This document shows, one piece after another, positions 1-11,639 of a DNA stretch of 64,000 nucleotides. Origin of the DNA: Mesotaenium endlicherianum. Its lineage: Eukaryota; Streptophyta; Zygnematophyceae; Zygnematales; Mesotaeniaceae. Positions within the stretch are counted from its first letter, which is position 1, and each line of letters begins with the position of its first letter. The notes under the pieces were generated by a model. The model was given only the letters and a program-made list of their open reading frames with translations. It was not told the DNA's origin and searched no databases. A program made the translations under genes and the position numbers. The stretch covers positions 267,792 to 331,791 of the forward strand of contig WELA01000805.1 of NCBI GenBank assembly GCA_009602735.1. The letters run 5' to 3'.

Positions 1-475
1 CAAATGTATGTGTCGCCAAAACAGCAAGGCGAAGACGCATCGGTTACAACCTACTACAAGCTGCCATCAGGGCAGCATCAGACTGGGGTGAGTGCATGCA
101 TCTGCTTCAAGAAAGAACCTTTCCTAATATTTCTCATGTGGCACCTGTGGTGAGTGTCCTTTACTGTCTTCATAACAAATAGCAACTCTTTCACATGGCT
201 TCGTCATGCAGGATTGGAGGATCTATATTGTCACGTCAATGTTGACAATCAACCTGCATGGGACCTCTATATGCAGAGCGGATTTACGGTAAGCTCTCTA
301 TATAATTATTCCTTCTTCCTGTTTCACTCCCTCCTAAGGTCTTTCCTCAGCTGCATGCACTACATGCCCCTATTTATCCATCTTTGCTTTCTGGCAGGTG
401 CTGCATGAGACTTCTGGAGTCTATTCAAAGAAGCCTCTGGAGAATACAGCTCTTCTACATCTGAAGCTGCCCTGA
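1..475 (+). CDS. GNAT-family N-acetyltransferase, 3' exons (partial)
   Basis: Last three exons of a GCN5-related N-acetyltransferase, an enzyme that moves an acetyl group from acetyl-CoA to an amine. Exons are 1-87 (read from base 3), 212-288 and 398-475, with GT-AG introns 88-211 and 289-397; the frame stays open across both joins and ends at TGA 473-475. The first piece reads NVCVAKTARRRRIGYNLL, where the R-R-x-x-I-G run matches the acetyl-CoA pyrophosphate-binding loop (motif A). The second has HVNVDNQPAWDLYMQSGF, the motif B signature with the N-x-x-A-x-x-L-Y-x-x-x-G-F pattern. The sequence style resembles plastid GNATs of plants, but the transit peptide lies outside the window, so location and substrate are inferred. 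It converges on the next gene, with 126 bp between stop codons. Confidence 0.85.
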
Positions 476-601
476 AGAGGGTTGAAGGTTTATCGTGTAC
501 AGGTCAATTTTGAATGTATATAACAATTTGTTTAATTTTCCTTGCTGAATACAGAGGCAAGCGTATTGCAGTTTAGCAGTGTAACGTAGTGAATTAGTCT
601 A

Positions 602-3262
602 TCAAGTTACAGTTGTACCTCCTTGCTTTCTGCCATAAATGTCTATCAATAGATCATCATCATCGTCTTTGTCATCGACAATCTCCTTGTAGTCAGTTGC
701 ACTTATTTCTTGTATATCATCATCATACAGCGGCCTGAAGCGTGGTCTCTTTGAGAAGGGCTTGCTTATGAAATTTCCTGATGACGGCCTAGGCCCAACG
801 GGTGGAGGATTGGGCATGCTGGACTTGATCTGGAGTGGTAAAACTTGTTGTTGTTTTGGGTTGACTTCATGCCTGGCCTGCAATTATCCATCATTATGTA
901 GACAAAACGTGCAAGACTTGAGATGCTCAAGGACGTAGGTCTCCATTGCCATGGGAGCATGCTAAGCAGTTTTGCTTTGGACCCAACTATGAAAAACGAT
1001 GATTGATGATAAAAGTGGTTCATATTTATCTTGAAGTGCGGCAGGATATGTACCTGGATGTCAGAACACTGGACATGTTGTGTATTATCAAGAGGCTGTC
1101 TCCTTGTATACTGAGTATCTGAAGTACGCCTTAAAGGAGCTGCCCTGAGACCAGACAGAGGGCCTCCACGGAAAGTATGGGCAGCAGCAGCACGCTGCAA
1201 GACCAATCAAAATGTTATGGGGTAAGCTGTCACTTGATACGCGCACATATAGACGATGCACATGAGGCAAGTTGTGATTACTGAAGACGATTGCTAACTT
1301 CCATGCCTGAACTAGTGGTTGACATCACCTTTGAAAAGATATGCTAGCACAAAGTGACTATCTCATATATTATAACTATGATTTCAATAGTTACCTCATG
1401 CCAATATCGCTTTCTTGGAGTAGTGTTCTCCTTTGCCCCCTCTTCGGAGTTCATGTAGGCTTGAGACAAGTCTTCAACCCTGAAACCCAAATAAAGCCCT
1501 CTCTCATAGCACGTTTAGGACCTCAAATCTGTAATTCCAGGGTGCAATCCACATACCCCCATCAAATCATGGAAAACATGACAATTTTCCCAGCAGAACT
1601 TACTCTTGCTGTTGAAGCTCCAGCCTACGGAGCTTTTTCTGGCACTGCCCAATATTGTTGGATAGCTGCAGCTCCTCCTCTGCATACACAGTAACCAACC
1701 TTGGCATAACAGCTTCTAAAAGAGGGCCGAGTATTCTCTTAGAGAAGTTATAAGCATAAGACATAAATATACCACATGCTTGTTGACGAAGGCATCCCCT
1801 CCTATACACACCTGCAAGCTTCGGTAGTTGGAGCCGCATCCCGACAATACAATCCTCAAACTGAGCTTTCTCATCATCCAGGGCACCAAGGTGGGCATAT
1901 AATGACATTGTGCGGCTGCCTGCCTTATGCTCCTCCCATGCTCGTCTATATCCTGCAACTTGATGATCGAGATCTTTTCTTCTGGCTCCAAGCTCTTCCA
2001 CACGAAGAAGCAGGCCTGAAGCAAGCGAAGCTGGACAGTCAGCCGTCGCCTCACAGCGACATCACTCTGCTAACCTTTGCCGCCGTGCATCCTCTAAAGT
2101 TTCAACAACACAAGAATGTACTCTTGACTGAATAAAAAATTAGTTACTGCTTTCATAGAACCTGTCTGACATATGAAACACCTACCTTAAGCGTAAATAA
2201 TAGCACATACACGTAACATATTTGTACTGCCTTTGTCTAGATTTTTAGTGTTTCTGCTGGTCAATCATGCAGACGCACCTTCGCATTGCTGACCCGAGTA
2301 TAGAAGCTTGCTTTTCTTCTCTGCAGATAGCTTGTCCACTTTCGTGTGCTCATCTTCTATGCTTTCAATAAGAGCATCAGCTTCCACCTCCAGTGAAAAT
2401 ATTTTCTCTGTTAGGTCATGCCTTATCACTTTCTGCCTTTCAATTGCTCTTATATCATGAAACTTTTTGCACATAGCAATGAAGTTTTCTCTGCACATCC
2501 AAAGGTTCGCACTTAAACACGTGTGGCAATTTTAGCAGTTGCCAATGACATCTGCTTCTTGCAAATGCTGATATCATTTTGCTTTTTGTGAATGAACTAT
2601 GTCGTTTCCCGCAGCAGAATGCACCTGCTGCCCTTGATTGAAGATTGTATGGCCTCATTGGAGTCGGTAAGTGACTGAATTTCTTGTCCAAGAAGCTCCT
2701 GCTCCTTCTGCAGTGCACCTGCAGCAATTGTGGCAGATATATTGATATATTCCATACATATATATAGCACCAGAATGAAATACTGTGCTCCAGAGGCACT
2801 CTATACAATTGAGCTCGGGTCTAGAAAATAACTAGTCATCACATTCTTTCACACAGGCACTAGAGCCTTCAAAATTTAATTGGAGCTTGGGCAACAGAGC
2901 GAGGACTGACCAGCAAGAGCTTTCAAAATCCCCTCTTCATGCTCTTGCTCACATAACAATTTGAGCAGCGCTTGTTCTTCCTGCTGCACTTGTAGTGTCT
3001 TTTCTTGATTCTTTACGATCCCGGATTCAATTGACTTTGTCTTCTTGATTTCAAGGGACAGCTCTTCTGCAGTCTAGCGAACAAGTAGAACAAACTGTGT
3101 CGGTAAGTGAAAGATAATAACATGCAAGGGGCCGCAGATGTGCCTTTGAAACCAATCACAGCCACCTAAATCTGAAAGTCCTGTCATGTTCTATTGGCTC
3201 ACTTTGTCAAGCTCCCTCTTTAGCTGTGTCACTTGTTGAAGAACATTAGTTATCGCCTCCAT
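602..3262 (-). CDS. unidentified coiled-coil protein, multi-exon
   Basis: I do not recognise this protein. The ATG is at 3260-3262 and the first exon is 3203-3262 (MEAITNVLQQVTQLKRELDK). Joins that hold frame and consensus splice sites link 3203-3262, 2911-3073 and 2625-2718. Further exons are 2279-2490, about 2000-1812, 1604-1715, 1395-1479, 1054-1194 and 602-877 (stop 602-604). The N-terminal two thirds are rich in Glu, Gln, Lys and Leu heptads typical of coiled coils. The C-terminal part is low-complexity and basic, then acidic (KEIVDDKDDDDDLLIDIYG). Two joins are unresolved: 2625 to 2490, and 2127 to about 2000, where an in-frame TGA lies at 2062-2064. Either small introns are missed or there is a frameshift. 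A role in chromosomes, kinetochore or cytoskeleton would be a guess. Confidence 0.6.
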
Positions 3263-3718
3263 AGACAGTGTCGGCTGATGTCAGCAATGCATTGAAGGTT
3301 GCACGTGCAGCAGAGAGACTTGACAAGTCAAGCTAACCCAATTGAATGTTAATCCCATCACTAAATGCAAAGTTCACCGTTGCCTTCACGACGAATTCGT
3401 AATCTGCTCTACATACATAAAACTACGCAACAAAACCGCTAGCCAATCTTCGCAGGGCGCTTTAAGAGAACCGTGTGCTCCTGCCTCCGACACGTCTTTG
3501 TGGAAATCGAAGAGCAACATACATGTTGATCACCCGCATATAAGAGTTCCAATTAAGTTACATGTGAACAATCCGCTTGTATCACCCGCAAAAGAGTTAA
3601 AATTAAGTCACATGTTAAGTCACGTGTAAAGAATCCGCTCGTTCCAGAGCATTTCAGACCTCCACTTCACTGCACAAGAAAAAGAATATAAAACGTATTG
3701 AGACCATGGACATCACCT
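3263..3718. other. upstream region with imperfect tandem repeat
   Basis: This holds the upstream region of the minus-strand coiled-coil gene, and I see no further coding exon. Positions about 3528-3645 contain two imperfect copies of a roughly 55-60 bp unit (CACCCGCA ... AAGAGTT ... AATTAAGT ... ACATGT ... AATCCGCT). Confidence 0.4.
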
Positions 3719-3791
3719 GCCGGCCTAGCTCAGTTGGTAGAGCGCAAGGCTCTTAACCTTGTGGTCCAGGGTTCGAGCCCCTGGGCCGGCG
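3719..3791 (+). tRNA. tRNA-Lys (anticodon CTT)
   Basis: A 73-nt cloverleaf without an intron. The acceptor stem GCCGGCC/GGCCGGC pairs perfectly, the D stem is GCTC/GAGC, the anticodon stem is CAAGG/CCTTG, and the loop CTCTTAA puts anticodon CTT at 3752-3754. The T stem CAGGG/CCCTG closes the loop TTCGAGC, and the discriminator base is G. It decodes AAG. A run of T at 3836-3839 could be the RNA polymerase III terminator. The gene is identical to the copy 392 bp downstream. Confidence 0.97.
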
Positions 3792-4110
3792 TACAACGCC
3801 CCGAGGACCATCTCGATTTCCACAAAGTGATCCCCTTTTATCAGTCTGAGCTTCCGAAACAAGCCGTACTGTTCTTCTCGATCGATATCGTAACCCTCGG
3901 GCTGGCGGAAGGTATAACGCAATATAACGACATTGCTTCCTGTGGTATCTCCGAGTAGTATCTATCTGTGGTATCAGTTGAGCATTACTTGAAGTATTTG
4001 GAATTATTCATAAGCACAGTCAATTGTCTGCGATTTCATCGTTTTTGATATAATGTAATCAGTATAAGTTCGTAATATAGTACTGTAAGTTTATATTCCG
4101 TATGTCATCG

Positions 4111-4183
4111 GCCGGCCTAGCTCAGTTGGTAGAGCGCAAGGCTCTTAACCTTGTGGTCCAGGGTTCGAGCCCCTGGGCCGGCG
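4111..4183 (+). tRNA. tRNA-Lys (anticodon CTT), second copy
   Basis: It is identical over all 73 nt to the tRNA at 3719-3791. The similarity continues into the 3' flank (CGCCCCGAGGAC ... TTTCCAC) up to a T run near 4226-4229, so the duplicated block included the flank and the likely terminator. The 5' flanks match only at the base or two before the gene. Confidence 0.97.
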
Positions 4184-4251
4184 CTATACGCCCCGAGGAC
4201 ACCCCTCGGTTTCCACACGGTACCCTTTTGTCCTCGAGTTTCTTAAACTTT

Positions 4252-4265
4252 CCCCTGGGCCGGCG
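4252..4265 (+). pseudogene. tRNA-Lys 3' tail remnant
   Basis: The 14 bases CCCCTGGGCCGGCG repeat the 3' end of the two upstream tRNA-Lys genes (end of the T arm, acceptor strand and discriminator). A T-rich stretch follows. It looks like the end of a third, otherwise lost or recombined, copy. Confidence 0.5.
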
Positions 4266-5196
4266 CCAGATTTTTTATTTCCTTTTATACGAACGAACAG
4301 CTCCAACTTATTCATTCATCTTTTCCTTCTCATTTGGGAAGGCAGGTCCTTCCACTCCGTTTCAGGTCCGTTTCAGGTCACTCAACACCAGGCCCTTCGA
4401 CATACATACGACCAAATTTGCGGATTTCAAGAACATCCTTAGGCAAGCTCTGGTCGATACATGGAGGCCATGTATGTGTACTCACTGAAATGCTTCTTGC
4501 AAATAAGAAAGTTGGATTGTTAGCTCCTGGTTGCTAGGCAGCATCTGCAGCAGCAAGTTCTTGTGCCTAAGTGGATAAACATACCACATGGAACAAGGAT
4601 GGGATTCTTGAAGGAATGGCTATCATGAAAAAGTGCAAACCGCGACATGAAGGTGGTCAGAGAAGGGACCCTGCTTTCTTCAAGCAACCTACGGACTGGC
4701 GCTAGATGACCACGACCATTGAGGACCAGCAAGATGACAGTGCTGTAGAAGATGAAATCTGGATACGGTGCGTACGGATTCGCCGATTCGCCGTCCGTAC
4801 AGAACGTGAGAGTCAAACCTGTACGAAATATGCCAAAATACGTGAGTGTCGATGGAACAAATCGACTATGAATCGGCATTAAATCCAAAAATCAGGTTAT
4901 ACGCCAATACGGAGTATCACGACACGGAATATTACAATACGTACAATTCGGCCAAAAGAGGCTGTACGGGAATATTTTAAAACTAGGCTCTGCTTAGGAC
5001 CCAACTGGACAGACTGACAAAGTCGACCCCGGTAATATCTGAGGAGCAGGGAGAATTCAAAGAGGAGCAAGACACAAAAGCAGAGTCTAGCCGTGCCAAG
5101 GGCAGAGACCCCAGCAAAGCCTGCCACATTGCAGCAGACTGTATGATCTGTGGCCAAAAGGGCCTTGAGGCAGCTGCAGGGGAGAGGCAAGAAGGC
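4266..5196. other. no gene seen; short inverted repeat
   Basis: I find no convincing gene here. An inverted repeat GTACGGA (4772-4778) / TCCGTAC (4794-4800) encloses a tandem GATTCGCC motif, and TACG-type words are frequent up to about 4960. This could be the decayed subterminal region of a DNA transposon, but no terminal inverted repeats or target duplication were found. Confidence 0.3.
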
Positions 5197-5951
5197 TAAA
5201 AGGGGCGGAGTGCCCTAGTGGAAGCGTAGTGACTCAGGAGGAAAAGAACTAGTTGCAATCATATTAAAGAGTGCAGCGGCATATTACTAAGAAAGCCTAG
5301 GAAACTTACTCAAGTTGTTGAGTAAAATGAAATTGCTCACAAATGGACTAGGATGAAAGGCCTTGTCATAACACACCCGTAGAAATTTACAGAAGTCAAA
5401 ATTGATAAGAAATGAGGAAGTTATGTCTATTTATAGTTTCCTGACCTAAGTCCTCCTCTCTAGGCGGGAGGGCCGCTTAGCAACGGATTTTCCTAAGAGT
5501 TTGTCAAATTGTCCCTTCCATAATATTCGTGAGTGGGCCAGATCAGTCTCATCTGACGTGTCGGGTTGATTTGACGTCCACATGCATGCATACAAATATC
5601 TAGGATATACTAACTTAGACGCGCTAGACTAATCCGAAAGTTCTAGGTAAATCGACCTAGTCGGCACTCCGCGTCAACCGAACTTACGTGAAGGTTCGAA
5701 TTCACTTTAATGGGCCAGATCGCACTACGCTGTCGGTCAATCCGACGGTCGCGCTCACCGCGAATTAAGGACAGTCGTCAACCGACCTCAAAACTAAACA
5801 AACTTCGAAAATCCATAACTCTCTCAAAACTTGACCAAATTCGATGAACTTTATATCAAAATGACCACAAACATGCATTCTATGTTACTATGCAATCAAA
5901 ATATACTTTCATGTAACTAAAAAATGCACTTTGTAAACCTATGACCTTACA
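5197..5951 (-). repeat. A1 3' LTR
   Basis: 755 bp matching the A-family LTRs at 15814, 36974 and 42393. The family ends are TGAAAGG...CCTTACA on the plus strand; here the first dinucleotide has changed to TA. The minus-strand polypurine tract (GAGGAGGGGGATGA) lies directly inside it at 5952-5970. Confidence 0.9.
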
Positions 5952-7127
5952 TCATCCCCCTCCTCAAGACGCGACGTCCTCAACGCGTTCTGCAGATAAC
6001 GCCTCCACTTAGCCTTACAATGAATCAAGTTGGCCTTCGGCTCCCAAGTGTTGTCGTCCGCGTGGTAGCCTTTCCACTTGACCAGATACTCTTGAACAAG
6101 TCGTTGACCTCGCTTGACTCGTCGATCGTCGACAATCGCCTCCACTGCACATTCCAATACTTCATCGATCTCGACCGGTGGTGGCGGTGTAGGTAGTCGT
6201 CCTGGATGTCCTTCATTCGGGTCAACGTATGGCCGCAAACAACTGACATGGAACACATCATGGATACGCCATCCTGAAGGAAGTTCCAACTTGTAGGTCA
6301 CTGGATTAACCTGCTTGAGCACCACAAAGGGACCTGTAAACCGTGCCCGCAGTTTCCTCTTGCCTGTGAAAAGTAGGTTCTCTGTTGACAAGAGTACTTT
6401 GTCGCCCACATGGAATGTCACTTCCTTCCTGTGCCTGTTAGCATGCTTGACCTGTTCCTCCTGTGCCTTCCGAATACACGTCTACGCCATATCCCAAGTC
6501 TTCGCCATCTGCTCCATAAACGCTTGTGTAGTAGGAACCTGAGTCTCTTTGGCCTTCTCCAACAAGATGTTCCCTGGATGATATACTTCTCTTCCATAAA
6601 CCATGGTGAATGGTGACTGCTTGGTCGATCCCTGCATGCTGTTGTTGTAGGCAAACTCCAATCCTGGTAGCTTCTTGTCCCACTCTGAAGGGTCTTCCAT
6701 AGAGAAACTCCTGAGCACCTCTTGCAGAGTTCTATTGAGCCTCTCACTCTGCCCGTCTGTCTGCGGATGATAGGAAGTGCTCATACTCAGCTTGGTCCCA
6801 TCAATGTAAACAACGACCGCCAAAAGTTGCTAGTAAACCTTGGATCCCAATCTGAAACAATCACCTTCGGCAACCCATGTAGCTTGAAGATATGATCAAA
6901 AAATAGCCGTGCCACATCTGCTGCCGTAAAAGTCTTCTTCATGGGAATGAAGTGAGCCATCTTGCTGAGTCTATCAGACACAACCCATAATGCATCGTGC
7001 CCTTGACCACTAACTGGTAACGACGTGATGAAGTCCATAGCAATTTGCTCCCAAGGATACACTGGAAAAGACAGGGTTTGCAATGTACCTCCCTTCTTTT
7101 GATTTGGTGTCGTGTTTCGCTGGCACG
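5939..7127 (-). pseudogene. A1 pol 3' part: integrase core, GPY/F module, chromodomain
   Basis: The integrase core is recognisable (MDFITSLPVSGQGHDALWVV with its first catalytic Asp, then VSDWDPRFTSNFWRSLF and STSYHPQTDGQSERLNR). The GPF motif of the GPY/F module lies near 6330. A chromodomain follows ([18 protein letters not shown]). The R-to-W change in the conserved SDRDPRF motif and several frameshifts show decay. The terminal reading frame runs through the polypurine tract and ends inside the LTR at 5939-5941. The integrase zinc-finger end is cut off by the solo LTR at 7133. Confidence 0.85.
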
Positions 7128-7132
7128 CATTG

Positions 7133-7635
7133 TGTAGTGATTTGAGTTATTATATATTAGTATGCATATATTTTAATGTTTTCAAATATATTTGGAGTGG
7201 TATTGTGTGGATTCAAGTGTGAATAGGTACTCTAGTAACTTGGTTCATGTCCTTTGTACTTTCCAAGGCATTTTCGAAGTTAGAGGAAAGACCTAGAAGA
7301 ACTCCATGTGGCAAAAGTCAGATGTGCCATTTTTAGGTCAAAAGGACATGTGTACATTATTCTAGAAAGAGGTGGCAAGTTTTGGGATGTGTTGGGTGCC
7401 AACACATCAACATACACCTTCCTAGAAATTACTTATGTAGCAAGTATATAAACAAGAGCTAGAACATAGAAAGACATTCTAGAATCACTCTTGTACTTGC
7501 CAAAATCCAGAAATATATTAACTTTCAAGAAGCCATCTCTCTTTCAAGAAGCTACCACTTGTGTTCAAAGATCCTTGTCTTGAATAGATAAAGTATTTTG
7601 TTTTACTAAGTACTTTATCTATCTGTTTCACTACA
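7133..7635 (+). mobile_element. Solo LTR of family C in A1 integrase
   Basis: 503 bp with inverted ends TGTAGTGA...TCACTACA, flanked by the 5-bp direct repeat CATTG (7128-7132 and 7636-7640). It matches the LTRs of C1 and C2 in length and sequence. Sequence on either side is contiguous A1 integrase. This is what unequal recombination between the two LTRs of an inserted C element leaves behind. Confidence 0.95.
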
Positions 7636-7640
7636 CATTG

Positions 7641-9173
7641 TAAATCCTGCTCCACACCTCAATGTCCTTGTTCATATTTCTCCAATACTACTCTCGTTTC
7701 AACACGCTTGCCGTCTTCTCGCTTCCAAACTGTTCATCATATAAGCAGTCATGATGCTTCGCAAATAGTAAGTTTCGTAGCTCCTTGACGTCAGGTACTA
7801 CCACTCTCTTGGAATCACTACAGTACCATATACCGTCCTTCTTCTGCATCCTTGAGTTGGACTCAGCTGCTCCACCATCAGCAAACTCCGAGTCCTCCTC
7901 ATAACCTTTCTTCAGCTTCTCCTTGAAGTCCATATTGTCCTTGATGATTGAGACAGCTGCAAGATCACACCTCTTGGATAAAGCATCTGCAGGGTTGATC
8001 TTCCCTGGTTAGTACTTGATCTTGTGGTCGAACTGTTGCAGATACTCCATCCACCTTGCTTGTCTTGGTGTCAACGTTGGCTGCGTCATAATCTTCTCCA
8101 AGCTCTTGTGGTCGATTTTGATGAACACCTTCCAGCCGTTCACATAACATCGCAAAATCCTCAAAGCTTGGATAATAGCCAACATCTCCCGCTCGTGTGC
8201 TGCATAGTTATGCTCAGCAGGACTCAACTTCCTGCTCTCATGTGCCACAGGTTGCAATCCTTTGCCCTGGTCCTGGAGAAGAACGGCTCCCACTGCGAAA
8301 TTTGATGGGTTCGTGATGATGGTGAAAGGAAGCTCTGGACTGGCAATTGCCAACACAGGTGCCTATGTCAACAAATCCTTAATGTTCTCAAAGGCTTGTT
8401 GCTCCTTGTTACCCCATAGCCACTTCTCCTGCTTCTCCAACATGTCCGTGAGCGGTGCACACACCTAGGCAAATCCTTCAATGAAGCGTCGATAATAGTT
8501 TGCCAAGCCGAGGACAGGTACCGGCCAATCTCTGACAGCTTGCACCTTTTGCTGCTCCACCTTCACTCCTTCAGCTCCCACTATGTGCCTAAGGAACTCG
8601 ACCTCCTTGAGACAGAAGTCGCACTTGCTCATCTTCCCATATAGCTTCTGATCTCTTAAGACCTCCAACACCTTCCTCAGATGCTCCACATGCTCCTCCA
8701 AGGTCTTCGAATAAATCAAGATGTTGTCCAAAAATTCCACCACAAAATGGTCCAAGTAGGGTCTGAAGATACTATTCATGAGTTCCATGAATGTAGCAGG
8801 TGCATTTGTCAATCCAAAAGGCATGACTGTGAACTCGAATAAGCCATAGCGAGTCCTAAAAGCAGTCTTCTGAACATCTCTTTCCGCAATTTGTACCTGG
8901 TGATAGCCACTCCTCAAATCGATCTTCGAAAAATACTCCGCTCCGACAAGCCTGTTAGTTAACTCCTCCACTCGTGGAAGTGGGTACCTGTTCGTGATGG
9001 TGATCTTGTTGAGTGTTTGGTAGTCGACACACATCCTCATAGTCCCATCCTTCTTCTTCACAAATAAGTGTGGCGCTGCAAATGGAGACTCGCTGGGTTG
9101 GATGAATTCCTTCTCCAATAACTCTGTCTGCTGCTTCTTCAACTCATCCAACTGCGCAAATGATTGTCGATAG
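7641..9173 (-). pseudogene. A1 pol middle: RT, RNase H, integrase N-terminus
   Basis: Reverse transcriptase blocks are clear: [38 protein letters not shown] and the catalytic box. The box reads FLDNIL instead of FLDDIL, which loses one metal-binding Asp. RNase H follows ([20 protein letters not shown], then IDHKSL), then the start of integrase with its His finger region (LLFAKHHDCLYD). Stops and frameshifts separate the pieces. The upstream end is cut by element B at the GCGGG target site. Confidence 0.85.
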
Positions 9174-9178
9174 GCGGG

Positions 9179-9944
9179 TGAAAGGGGAGAGGGTGCGGGG
9201 AGTGCGCCCATACACACTCACGCACCCTCACCCGCGAGTGGAAGCGTGCACGAGGACCTTTCCTAGTTGCATACACAAGGTGGAATGGCCTGGTGGTATG
9301 CCACCCTTGCAAGAGTTAGAGGGCTACATGAGAGAGGAGTGGAAAAGAACTCACTTTATTAAGAAAAGTCTTGTACAAGATAAGAAGGTTAGACTAGACT
9401 AAGCCCCCTCTACTTCCTTGTGCTTCCCATTTATCCTTTAACTCTAAGTGTCCTCTCTAGCAAGGTACCTCCAGAACCTTCTCCTATGGCTCCTTCCATG
9501 TACTTGACCTTGCCTAGTTGGACAAGCTAGCACACTCACACGCACACAATCACACTCTAGAATATTCTACTACACAATCCACTAACTCCTCACGGAGTTT
9601 CTAGAAATTCCACGATCACTTTGGCACTCTACGTAATTGTACGTACTTTCTGGAACCCTCATGTTTCAATGTCCNGCGATCACTTTGGCACTCTCCGTAA
9701 TTGTACGAACCCTCATGTTTCAATGTCCTACTTTCTGGACTCCAACCGAAATTTTCGTCACTGGACCTGTCCTTGTCACTAAATAGAATCTGTGACATTA
9801 AAAACTCACTAAAAACTTCCAAAATTCATAACTATCTCAATACTTGTCCAAATGACTTGAAATAAAGGCCAAAGTTCTTCTAAAATCACACTCTATGCAT
9901 ATAAAATACTAGAAAGAAACAAACTACACTTTCATAACCTTACA
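9179..9944 (-). repeat. B left LTR (3' LTR)
   Basis: 766 bp. It is exactly 64 bp longer than the right LTR. The excess is a 64-bp direct duplication (units begin at 9613 and 9677) separated by a single N at 9675, which looks like an assembly overlap left unmerged. Confidence 0.88.
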
Positions 9945-11639
9945 TCATCCCCCTCCTCAAGATGCAACGTCCTCGGCGCGTACTAAGCATAAGTGACGTA
10001 ATATGAGGAATCGAGCTCACATATACGCTAGAGAAACACATATTCACATATATTATACAAGTTGCAGGTCTTGAACAGGCTCCAGGTTGATACTCATTAC
10101 TCCAAACTTGCTCCACTTAGTGAAAGCTCCATCGCATACATTGTCTCCACACATGGCGTCTCCTTACACAAGTGCATCTTCTCTTCAACTCCTTCGTCTT
10201 GGAATAGGCCAATATCTTCATAAGGGCTGTAACATACTCCCTCCATCAACTCCACATACTTCAAAGCTGGATCCAAGGCATAATAGTCCGCCAAATCGCC
10301 AAAATACTCATTTTTCGCCCTCTTGGACAAGTGGCAGCTCCTCGTCGCGCCATGTGGCTTACTCGTGGTGCTCTTATAATTTTGACCAGATTACATCATG
10401 AACCTAAGTCCACTATGTTCCTGAACCTTCTGGTACCCTTAGCTACCTCTAGCTCTAAGCCATACTCCTTGTAGAGGTATTGCACTCTCTCGCTCGTGTG
10501 CGTGACTCGTGGTGACCTCTCAAGACGCCAAGTGGCACCCCCCTGACTTTTTTTGACATTTTTAGCCTGAAAGTTGAATAATCTACATAATATCTCCCCT
10601 TTGAACTCACTGGTATGCTTTTTTTCTCTTGATTCCAAGCCTAAGACCATGATACCAGATTGCGCCTTGCCTCACACATGTGGCTCGCACGGCAGTCCAG
10701 CAGACCGCCATGTGGCACTGTCAGGACTTAAATTAATATTTTTATAAAATAAATTACTTTTTCTGAATCTCAACCCATAGGACTACCTCTCACAAAATTT
10801 CAGAGTCTGAATTAAAGTCTAACACTCAAACGAGATCGTCACTTTGTGCCTCACGCTCGTAGGACGCACACGCGCGCAACATGGATAAAGCTCCCGCGCC
10901 TACAAATGGCACATGCTTAAACCCCTGATTCTGAAACTTGACTATGACTCAAGGAAGGCCTCATACTAGGCCTCTCACATCATGTAGGACTTCTAGTGAA
11001 AATATTACCCACTCTCTCCTAAGTAGGCAAAAAGTAGCCAAAATCTGCCAACTTTAAACCTCGCGCTCGCCTACCCGTAAAACCCTCAAACATAGACAGA
11101 TTTGAGTATCTTCCAAGTTCTTGCTCTCATACTTCTTTTTACTTCACATCTCTTAGTTACAACTGAACCAATGGGACTGGTTTGACCTTGCTTACAAGCA
11201 CTAAAAACAACTATAACACTCCCCCCCCTCATCATGAAGGTAAGGCGCTTACCACTCGAGTGTCCAAGTCCAGATTTTACGCCTCTCTCGTGCTTGCTTG
11301 TATAGGCGCTGATTCTCCTAGCTTCATGTCCAGGTCTTTGTCATATATCTCCATCTTAGGCAGGACATATCAGCCCCATAACACTTGGTCTCCTCCTCAT
11401 AGGTCCATATCCATAAAGTCGTAGTCTCCATCAAGCGACGATAGTAATCTTCACAAGGCATGAGCGCGTAGTCTCGCTCGTGGTGCACCAAACTCCATCA
11501 TAGTCTTCTCCTTGGCTAGATGCTCACTCCCACATACCTCTGGCTCTTCTTGAAGGTCAGCCTTCACACAAGGCTCCAAGAAACACATCTGGAACGCCTC
11601 CAAGAGCTCCATAACTTGGGCATACGCACATACTCTTAG

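Noticed and set aside
3698-4488. ORFs covering the tRNA-Lys genes (GLAQLVERKALNLV)
   Set aside because: The shared peptide is the translation of the tRNA itself; the cloverleaf explains the conservation.
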